Positions 29,888-36,086 of a stretch of 36,086 nt of DNA are shown here, piece after piece. A program made the translations under genes and the position numbers. The stretch is from positions 1 through 36,086 of the forward strand of contig JAGGVR010000076.1 of assembly GCA_021157925.1 (NCBI GenBank), read 5' to 3'. The notes beneath the pieces are model-generated. The model was not told where the DNA came from. It did not search any database and saw only the letters and a list, made by a program, of their open reading frames with translations. Source of the DNA: Staphylothermus sp. (GTDB lineage Archaea; Thermoproteota; Thermoprotei_A; Sulfolobales; Desulfurococcaceae). Every line of letters begins with the position of its first letter. Position 1 is the stretch's first letter.

Positions 29888-30796
29888 ATGCTGGGTCTTA
29901 TAGAGATCTTGTTGGTTGTTATTGTCGTTGTTATTGTAGTTGTTGTATTAGGATTAATCGGTCTAGCATACATTGCTGCTGCTAAATTGTTGAAGCCGCC
30001 TAGACGTATTTATAAATGGACTCCTAAAGACCTAGGCTATGATTTTGAGGAATTAATTATTAAGAGTAATGGAGTCGACCTCCATGGCTGGTTTATCGAT
30101 AGGGGAAGTAATGTAACAATATTGGCTATTCATGGGTATACAAGTAGTAAATGGGACGAGACATATATGAAGCCAGTAATCAATATATTGGCTGAGAACG
30201 GTTTTAATGTAGCGGCTTTTGATTTTAGAGCCCATGGACGTAGTGGAGGCGAGATAACTACTCTCGGTTACTTGGAGACTCAGGACTATAAAAACATAAT
30301 ATCATGGTTAAAACAGAACAAACCCGAGAAAGCGGAGAAAATAGGATTAATAGGTTATTCTATGGGTGGTGCAGTAACTATAATGTTGACAGCATTGGAT
30401 GATAGAATAGATTTTGCTATTGCTGATAGTCCTTATATTGACATTGTCTCTTCTGGTAAAAGATGGATCATGCGGATGAAGGGAATTATTAGAAGTATCT
30501 TGTTAGCTGTTTATCCTCTAATAGTGTTCTTTGCTGCCAAGAAAGCTGGTATTAACGTTGATGATTTAAAATTATACAAATATGCTGATAAAATTAAGAA
30601 GCCATTATTTATAATCGCAGGTAAAAACGATGATTTAGTCAGCATAGATGAGATCAAAAAATTCTATGAATTAGTCTCTAAACATAACGAGCATGTAGAT
30701 ATCTGGATAACAGATTCCCAGCACGTACGGGCTATACAAGATTATCCGAAAGAGTACGAGGAGAAAATAATAAGTTTCTATAAGAGGCGGCTATAA
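29888..30796 (+). CDS. Membrane-anchored alpha/beta hydrolase
   Basis: The roughly 302-residue protein has an N-terminal membrane helix (EILLVVIVVVIVVVVLGLIGLAYIA) followed by an alpha/beta-hydrolase domain. The oxyanion region is TILAIHGYTSSKWDE, the nucleophile elbow IGLIGYSMGGAVTI (Ser), the acid probably in IIAGKNDDLVS, and the catalytic His in TDSQHVRAIQDYP. AAFDFRAHGRSGG is typical of the esterase/peptidase group. I prefer ATG 29888, with GGTGAT at 29879-29884, to the ATG at 29867, which lies upstream of the transcript start predicted by TTATAAA (29849-29855). Its stop shares one base with the start of the MFS gene. Confidence 0.85.
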   Translation: MLGLIEILLVVIVVVIVVVVLGLIGLAYIAAAKLLKPPRRIYKWTPKDLGYDFEELIIKSNGVDLHGWFIDRGSNVTILAIHGYTSSKWDETYMKPVINILAENGFNVAAFDFRAHGRSGGEITTLGYLETQDYKNIISWLKQNKPEKAEKIGLIGYSMGGAVTIMLTALDDRIDFAIADSPYIDIVSSGKRWIMRMKGIIRSILLAVYPLIVFFAAKKAGINVDDLKLYKYADKIKKPLFIIAGKNDDLVSIDEIKKFYELVSKHNEHVDIWITDSQHVRAIQDYPKEYEEKIISFYKRRL

Positions 30797-32082
30797 TGAG
30801 TGAGAAGGTACGTGTCGGCCCTATTTTAATAACTCTGGCATTATTGGTTCTATCCTATTTTGCTGGAGACTATATGTTAGCAGCTGTAATAAGGCCTATG
30901 TGGGAAGAAGGCATTATACCTGGTGGAGTTGAGAACTGGAGAGTATATGCTGGCCTGCTTAAGACTATACCTGGTATTATTGGGTTAGCCCTGACATTTG
31001 CATGGGGTGTTCTTGCAGATAAACTTGGTAGACCAAGGTTATTGTTCATATTATCGCTTTTAATGGGATTATCACTAGCATTAGTGGGATTTGCTGTTAA
31101 TTATATCTACCTACTATTAATTCTAATAATCTTCGGCATAGCCAAGATCGGGATAGGTCCTGTTATCTATGCCTTTATACCGGATGTGGTGCCGCCGGAG
31201 AAGAGAGGTGTTGGTTATGCAGCATACTATGCTCCAAGTGTTTTAGGATTTGTTGTTGGTATGATAATCGGAGGTATATTATTCTATTGGAGAACGGCAT
31301 ATCTGCTAGTAGGATCACTGATCATAGTATTTGGAGTGCCTTTATACTTGCTCTCAAAGGGAATAACGATAGGATATTCTGAAAAGGTAGTAGAGCATGT
31401 AAAGTATAGTTTGAAAGATGCATTGAAAGCAGGGCTAAACACTACTACATTAATCATGATAATTCAGATAATTCCGTGGGCTATACCATGGGGTTTCATA
31501 ACATTGTATGCAGTAGATTATATTCAAACAAGATGGGGATTGAGTAAAGAGTTTGCAAGCGGAATACTTGCTATAGCGGCTCTTTCGATTGCATTGGGAC
31601 ATGTTATTGGGGGCAAATTAAGTGATAGCATGGTTAAGAAGGGTGATTATAGTGGTAGGGCTAAAGTGTCGATTATTGGTGTATCTATTGGTTTCTTGGG
31701 AATGTTTGGCATGTTTGTTTATCCATACCCGTATGGCTCTACGGAATTCTTGGCATTACTACCGCCAGTACTATTAGCACTTAGTGGATTGTTGTTTACA
31801 ACCTTCGCTTATCCAAATATTAGTAGTGTTATAAGTGATTGTGTAAAACCAGAGTATAGAGGCACTATATTCGCGATCTATAATATTCTCAACACTAGTG
31901 GATGGGCGATAGGCCCGTTCCTTTATGGATTATTGGTAGAATATTTTATATCAAGTGGTATAGGTGAGAAGACAGCATTAATGTATTCTGCATTGATCCT
32001 AGAGTCTCTCTGGCTTATCAGTTTAGTATCATGGATAATAGTGATGAAAACATATCCAAGAGATAGAGTTGTATCCGAATAA
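30796..32082 (+). CDS. Major facilitator superfamily transporter
   Basis: The 428 residues have twelve predicted membrane helices in two halves. MFS motif A is clear in the first cytoplasmic loop (WGVLADKLGRPRLLF) and echoed in the second half (GGKLSDSMVKKGDYSGRAK). The fourth-helix region has PDVVPPEKRGVGYAAYYAP, as in sugar or metabolite permeases. The substrate cannot be read. Translation is coupled to the upstream hydrolase (TAATG, one-base overlap), which suggests that the hydrolase makes or processes the transported compound. It is convergent with glpK, 9 bases apart. Confidence 0.9.
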   Translation: MSEKVRVGPILITLALLVLSYFAGDYMLAAVIRPMWEEGIIPGGVENWRVYAGLLKTIPGIIGLALTFAWGVLADKLGRPRLLFILSLLMGLSLALVGFAVNYIYLLLILIIFGIAKIGIGPVIYAFIPDVVPPEKRGVGYAAYYAPSVLGFVVGMIIGGILFYWRTAYLLVGSLIIVFGVPLYLLSKGITIGYSEKVVEHVKYSLKDALKAGLNTTTLIMIIQIIPWAIPWGFITLYAVDYIQTRWGLSKEFASGILAIAALSIALGHVIGGKLSDSMVKKGDYSGRAKVSIIGVSIGFLGMFGMFVYPYPYGSTEFLALLPPVLLALSGLLFTTFAYPNISSVISDCVKPEYRGTIFAIYNILNTSGWAIGPFLYGLLVEYFISSGIGEKTALMYSALILESLWLISLVSWIIVMKTYPRDRVVSE

Positions 32083-32091
32083 AAGAACTTT

Positions 32092-33669
32092 TTATTTCTC
32101 TATTATACTACTAGGAGGTAATTCACCTACCTCCTCTAACCATTTCATTGCTCTTTTAATAGCTATTTTCCATCCGTGATAAAGTTTTTCTCTTTTCTCA
32201 TAACTCCACTTTGGCTCATAAACTTTGTCTATTTTCCATAGACTTCTTAATTCTCTCGGGTCTTTCCATATCCCGGATCCTATACCTGCTGCAAAAGCTG
32301 CTCCAAGGCTGGTTGTTTCTATATTGGCTGGTCTTATTATTGGAATTCCTAAGATATTTGCTTGTAACTGCATTAGGTAACTATTTCTTGTTACTCCACC
32401 ATCGACTCTTAGTTCTTTTATAGAGATCCCTGTTTCTTCTTGCATAGTTTCTATAATATCTCTTACCTGATAAGCTATTGATTCTAGAACAGCGTGTACA
32501 ATGTGTTCTTTTCGAGTATATCTAGTTAATCCTATGATTAATCCCCTAGCTGAAACATCCCAATATGGCGCGAATAACCCACTGAATGCAGGGACGAAAT
32601 AGATGCCGCCAGAACCTGCTGGATAAGCTTTTTTGGCTAATTCCTCTGTTTGCGAAGGTGATTTGATCAATTCTAAGTTTTCAATAAGCCATTGGATAGC
32701 TGCTCCGGCAATAGCTATAGAACCTTCTAATGCGTATACTGGCTTTTGTTTTTCAAAAACATATCCTATTGTAGTTAGTAATCCTTTCTTTGAATATTTT
32801 ATTTCATCTCCAATATTTAGTAATATGAATGCACCAGTACCATAAGTTGATTTTACTTGTCCCTTGTTAAAGCATGTTTGACCAACAAGAGCTGCCTGTT
32901 GATCACCTAAGTCTCCATGAATGGGTATTTTTGTGCCGAGTATTTCGGGATTAGTGTATCCGTATGGTTTTCTTGTGCTTGAATAAACTATTTTTGGTAA
33001 AATATCTTCTGGTATGTTCAATATATCTAGTATTTCTCTAGACCATTTTAATTGCTTAATATCAAAGAGCATTGTACGTGATGCATTACTATAATCAATT
33101 ACATGTGCTCCTCCCCTTTCTGGAGTGATGTTATCACGTGTTTTTTCAGTTAATTTCCAAATGATCCAAGTATCTATAGTGCCGAACAATAATCGTCTTT
33201 CCTCAAGACACTTCTTTGCCTCTGGAATATGTGTAATAATCCATTTGATCTTTGTAGCTGAGAAATATGTTGAAATAATAAGTCCTGTGATTTCATGAAT
33301 TCTCTCATAGTGGCCTTTTTCAATTAGTTGTTTACATAAATAATCTGTTCTAGTATCTTGCCAAACTATGGCATTATACACTGGTTTACCTGTGTCTTTA
33401 TCCCATAGGATTGTGGTTTCTCTCTGATTAGTTATACCTATTGATACTATATTGTTCTTATCTATACCTGTTACGCTTATTACCTCTTTGATCACAGTTA
33501 TTGTATTGTTCCATATTTCTAAAGGATCGTGTTCTACCCATCCGGGTTTGGGATATATTTGTTTGTGTTTCTTGTACTTATACCCGATAATATTTGCTTC
33601 ATTATCATAGACAACTGCACGTGTACCAGTTGTCCCTTGATCGATTACAAGAATGTATTCTTTCTTCAA
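32092..33669 (-). CDS. glpK: Glycerol kinase
   Basis: It phosphorylates glycerol to sn-glycerol 3-phosphate, here presumably for catabolism because archaeal lipids use the 1-phosphate isomer. FGGY-family signatures include VIDQGTTGTRAVVYD (phosphate 1), IGITNQRETTILWDKDTGKPVYNAIVWQDTRT, the GGAHVIDYSNASRTMLFDI region, THGDLGDQQAAL-like HGDLGDQQAALVG, FVPAFSGLFAPYWD, and RVDGGVTRNSYLMQLQANIL. At 525 residues it is some 25 longer than usual. The start is TTG 33669, with GGTGGAG shortly upstream. Confidence 0.94.
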   Translation of the reverse strand: MKKEYILVIDQGTTGTRAVVYDNEANIIGYKYKKHKQIYPKPGWVEHDPLEIWNNTITVIKEVISVTGIDKNNIVSIGITNQRETTILWDKDTGKPVYNAIVWQDTRTDYLCKQLIEKGHYERIHEITGLIISTYFSATKIKWIITHIPEAKKCLEERRLLFGTIDTWIIWKLTEKTRDNITPERGGAHVIDYSNASRTMLFDIKQLKWSREILDILNIPEDILPKIVYSSTRKPYGYTNPEILGTKIPIHGDLGDQQAALVGQTCFNKGQVKSTYGTGAFILLNIGDEIKYSKKGLLTTIGYVFEKQKPVYALEGSIAIAGAAIQWLIENLELIKSPSQTEELAKKAYPAGSGGIYFVPAFSGLFAPYWDVSARGLIIGLTRYTRKEHIVHAVLESIAYQVRDIIETMQEETGISIKELRVDGGVTRNSYLMQLQANILGIPIIRPANIETTSLGAAFAAGIGSGIWKDPRELRSLWKIDKVYEPKWSYEKREKLYHGWKIAIKRAMKWLEEVGELPPSSIIEK

Positions 33670-33905
33670 ACGGTCTCCACCAAGAAATATTGTTATTTTA
33701 CCTGGGTATTAGAACTTGATCCTTCTATATCTTTTATGATAGTTGTAACATAGTTTAATAAATCATTAAATGTACTAGATCTCTTAAAAAAGTAATGATT
33801 ACCATAATAGTAGTTTTTAAAGAATATATTTTATTGAATAATTTAAAATGTCTAATAGCATAATTATAATATGCAATAGTTAAAAACAAAATATAGGTGT
33901 AGATC

Positions 33906-34220
33906 ATGTCCCAGGAAGTAAAAATTGTTCGTATAAGACTTGTTGGTAGAAGATGGAAAACAACATTCATAGAGGAGCTGGCAAAAACTATTAGAGAGTT
34001 CTTTAGCGAAGATGTCCGAGTAAGGCTAAATAGTTTCTTAACACCAGATACGAGATTCCCTATAACTGACTTTGACGTCTTCAAAGAAGCTCCCGAAACA
34101 GAGTTAGAGAAATTAAAGAAACAAGTTGAGGAATTGTTGGAGAAGCATGGTTATAGTGCTAGGAGATTATTAACTGTAAAAACAGTAATCACAAGAATGG
34201 TTCCTGAAGAGGGTCAGTAA
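33906..34220 (+). CDS. Small conserved-looking protein of unknown function
   Basis: 104 residues, no family recognised. The pattern is strand-helix-strand (VKIVRIRLVGRRWKTTFIEELAKTIREFF, then DVRVRLNSFLTP), a coiled-coil-like helix (TELEKLKKQVEELLEKHG) and a final strand (RRLLTVKTVITRMV). It is strongly charged and well adapted in codon use. The start has AGGTG nearby and a TATA-like AATTATAATAT (33859-33869). It is convergent with the aminotransferase, 9 bases apart. Confidence 0.7.
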   Translation: MSQEVKIVRIRLVGRRWKTTFIEELAKTIREFFSEDVRVRLNSFLTPDTRFPITDFDVFKEAPETELEKLKKQVEELLEKHGYSARRLLTVKTVITRMVPEEGQ

Positions 34221-34229
34221 ATTAAAAAA

Positions 34230-35453
34230 TTATTTTTTACTTAATAATTCTTCTACTGCCTCTTTAAATCTCTTAGCTCCCTCTATAATTGATTCCTTAT
34301 TGGTTGCAAAACTGAATCTTACATAGTCTTTACCTGCTTTATCCGGAAAAGCTGTTCCTGGAAGAATTATTAAGTGGTGGTGATCTATTATATAATCTAC
34401 GAACTGGTCAACGTTCATGTTTATTTCTTCTAGTAGTTTATCTATTCTTGGGAACAAGTAGTATGCTCCTTTGCTCCTCCATGCTTCTACTCCCCTTACT
34501 TTGCTTATCTCGTTATACAAGATGTTTCTCATCTCGGTGTATCTCTTGCTAAGTGCTTTAACCCATTCCCATGTCTCGGGGTCTTTGAGTGCTGTTATTG
34601 CTGCTTTTTGTGCAAAACTTACTGGGCATCCCCACATGCTGACAGCAAGTTTTGATAATATGTTTGCTACTTCTTTTCTGACTACTACGTATCCTAGACG
34701 CCATCCTGTCATAGAGAATGTTTTTGAGAAACCATTAGTGTATATTAAGTAGTCTCTCCAATCAGTATAGGAGATCAGGGATTTGAATTCTCCTTCATAT
34801 ACGAAGTTATCATATATTTCATCAGCTAGTATCATTATCTTGTGTTCTCTCGCGATCTCGAATAATTTATCTAGTTCTTTTGGTGTAAAGAGTGCCCCGC
34901 TCGGATTATGAGGATTGTTTATAACGATCATTTTTGATTTTGGCGTGATCGCTTCTTCTATCTTCTCTATGTCAAGTTCGAATCCTTTGTCTTTTCCCAT
35001 AAATTTTAGAGGAACATATACTGGTTTAGCATTAAGGATCTTGGCTCCTTCAGGATAAGCTGGATAGCTTGGTTCTGGAACAATTATTTCATCTCCAGGT
35101 TCAAGATAAGCTGCTAATGCTAGAAATATTGCGCCCTTAGTTCCTGGTGTTACAACTACTTCTTCCCATTTAACGTCTGCACCATATCTTTCATTTAGGT
35201 AATCCGCTATTGCTTGCCTCAGATCCGGTATTCCAGCGGTTTCAGTATAAGCTGTAAACTTTTTTTCCTCTAACCAATAAACAGCAGAATCAATCACGTT
35301 TTCCGGAGTAGGTACATCTGGTTGTCCTATACTGAGATTAACTACTTTATATCCTTTTGCAGCGAGTTCTCTTCCTCGTGCAATAAATGCAAAACCGCCT
35401 TCGCCTTTGAGAAAGGGTATAATACTTCTGTATTTAAGGGTTGGAGAAGTCAT
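34230..35453 (-). CDS. Class I/II aminotransferase (aspartate/alanine type)
   Basis: This 407-residue fold-type I PLP enzyme transfers amino groups between amino acids and 2-oxoacids. It shows VVNLSIGQPDVPTPENV at the N-terminus, VVTPGTKGAIFLALAAYLEPGDEIIVPEPSYPAY, the substrate-facing INNPHNPSGALF, ADEIYDNFVYEG with the cofactor Asp, and GFSKTFSMTGWRLGYVV with the Schiff-base Lys. VRFSFATNKE near the end carries the carboxylate-binding Arg. Substrate preference (Asp, Ala or aromatic) cannot be fixed by sequence reading; a role feeding 2-oxoacids to IorAB is possible. The ATG at 35453 has GGTG 7 bases ahead. Confidence 0.9.
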   Translation of the reverse strand: MTSPTLKYRSIIPFLKGEGGFAFIARGRELAAKGYKVVNLSIGQPDVPTPENVIDSAVYWLEEKKFTAYTETAGIPDLRQAIADYLNERYGADVKWEEVVVTPGTKGAIFLALAAYLEPGDEIIVPEPSYPAYPEGAKILNAKPVYVPLKFMGKDKGFELDIEKIEEAITPKSKMIVINNPHNPSGALFTPKELDKLFEIAREHKIMILADEIYDNFVYEGEFKSLISYTDWRDYLIYTNGFSKTFSMTGWRLGYVVVRKEVANILSKLAVSMWGCPVSFAQKAAITALKDPETWEWVKALSKRYTEMRNILYNEISKVRGVEAWRSKGAYYLFPRIDKLLEEINMNVDQFVDYIIDHHHLIILPGTAFPDKAGKDYVRFSFATNKESIIEGAKRFKEAVEELLSKK

Positions 35454-35598
35454 TTACTTGCACCATGTATTCGTGGTAGTGGTTAGGTGACAATATTGTA
35501 TTAAATAGTTTTAAAATATAAATGTTTACAAAAATATTCAACTGTCGATAATAATTGAGAGTTATTAAGAATTAAGTAGCAATTTTGTTTTGAATAAT

Positions 35599-36004
35599 AT
35601 GTTTAAGACAATTATAAGTGTAGCAATTGCTAGCGTATTATTTATACCTGCAATGTATTATGGTTACAAGCATCTTTTTATCATAGCAGTGTTTTTTCGA
35701 CTGGCTACCCTTACCTACTAGTAGGATGAAGATCAGAGGTAATAGTGATCCTATTGACAAAAAAGCTGGTACATTGCATGGAGTCGTGACTATTATAGCA
35801 TATATTATTGGTATTATATGGTTAGTAATTGATCGCATCGGCTTTATTGGTCTGGGCTATTTGCTCCTAGTCATATGGTTCCAAGCTGTCATGCTCGGCT
35901 CATACACCATTATTGTTAAGTTATTAATGATTAAAAATAGCTTTCAAAACCTTATTCTTCGAGAGCTTTTAGGATCTTTTCTACCATTGTTTTTAGCTCT
36001 TTAA
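35599..36004 (+). pseudogene. Small membrane protein split across two frames at a run of six T
   Basis: From ATG 35599 a frame encodes FKTIISVAIASVLFIPAMYY and more hydrophobic residues but ends at 35719-35721. The frame one base further on (35687-36004) continues with FFDWLPLPTSRMKIRGNSDPIDK and then two or three membrane helices (VVTIIAYIIGIIWLVI, GYLLLVIWFQAVML). Dropping one T from TTTTTT (35692-35697) joins them into about 135 residues with a helical first segment and a soluble loop. This could be a real frameshift, a sequencing error, or programmed slippage. The second frame alone from ATG 35726 would be 92 residues. Its last 53 bases overlap the convergent coiled-coil gene, so the 3' end may be wrong too. 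Confidence 0.4.
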
Positions 36005-36086
36005 TATCATTTTCTAATTCATTGATCTTTGTCTCTATTTCTTTTAGTGATTTCATGTGTTCTGATTTGCTAATGAACGAGGTTGA
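35952..36086 (-). CDS. C-terminal coiled coil of a gene continuing beyond the window (partial)
   Basis: A minus-strand frame is open from the window edge to a TAA at 35954-35952, giving 44 residues that end KTMVEKILKALEE. The stretch EIETKINELENDIKELKTMV has hydrophobic residues at heptad positions and dense Glu/Lys, so it is a parallel coiled coil. Such tails are found on archaeal regulators and structural proteins; the rest of the gene is needed to identify it. The frame has the composition of real coding sequence, more so than the membrane frame it overlaps. Confidence 0.6.
   Translation of the reverse strand, partial: STSFISKSEHMKSLKEIETKINELENDIKELKTMVEKILKALEE

Noticed and set aside
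33765-33810. ATCATTA/TAATGAT inverted repeat between glpK and the next gene
   Set aside because: Short AT-only arms with a long spacer and no clear relation to either TATA box.
35638-35838. Minus-strand frame of 66 codons near the right end
   Set aside because: It is antisense to the membrane protein frames and has no ribosome-binding site or recognisable features.

Overview
The window is AT-rich archaeal chromosome from a hyperthermophilic crenarchaeon. The gene set fits the Desulfurococcales, and a Staphylothermus-like organism is my best guess, though the genus is not proven. The reasons are archaeal-only or archaeal-type proteins (NMD3, L35Ae, archaeal AspRS, TtuA-type thiolase, COG2413 and COG2521 proteins), TATA-box promoters with short leaders, GGTG/GGTGATC ribosome-binding sites, frequent GTG and TTG starts, a complete pathway for the thermolyte di-myo-inositol phosphate, and IorAB as used by peptide fermenters. 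There are no insertion sequences, CRISPR arrays, rRNA or tRNA genes that I can see. No stretch over about 300 bases lacks a gene or a structured element.

Layout. 1-6.7 kb: a partial DUF998 membrane protein, trmO, nmd3, an Lrp-type regulator, a small unknown gene, adk, a PAPS-reductase-like protein, ttuA and a DUF2797 gene. 6.8-10 kb: deoC, a surface-anchored protein, two small unknown genes and a thioredoxin-like protein. 10-13.6 kb (minus strand): ino1, CDP-alcohol phosphotransferase, inositol-phosphate cytidylyltransferase and moaB form one tightly coupled operon for di-myo-inositol phosphate synthesis, with a PadR-type regulator immediately upstream. 13.7-16.9 kb: aspS on the minus strand; a promoter region shared with a GC-rich structured RNA; rpl35ae; an unknown protein; a small winged-helix protein. 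17.1-19.7 kb: iorAB. 19.7-25.7 kb: small unknown genes, an Fe-S HhH-type protein, a methyltransferase, and a metal-uptake ABC system (binding protein, permease, ATPase) with a NikR-like regulator. 25.7-29.8 kb: DUF711 and a four-gene cluster of unknown function ending in a COG2413 nucleotidyltransferase. 29.9-36 kb: a membrane-anchored alpha/beta hydrolase with an MFS transporter, glpK, a small unknown gene, an aminotransferase, an apparently frameshifted membrane protein, and a partial coiled-coil gene.

The most unusual signal is at 15176-15398. A roughly 165-nt GC-rich RNA domain, closed by a perfect 9-bp stem, abuts a pseudoknot-capable element that can bury the ribosome-binding site of rpl35ae. 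This is the layout of a riboswitch or ribosomal-protein leader, and I recognise no known class. Second is a 14-bp GC-rich motif shared, in inverted orientation, by the predicted transcription starts of padR and of the inositol-phosphate operon, which suggests that the PadR protein controls thermolyte synthesis. Several other short repeats sit exactly at promoters (iorA and its winged-helix neighbour, the metal ABC genes, adk, aspS/structured RNA).
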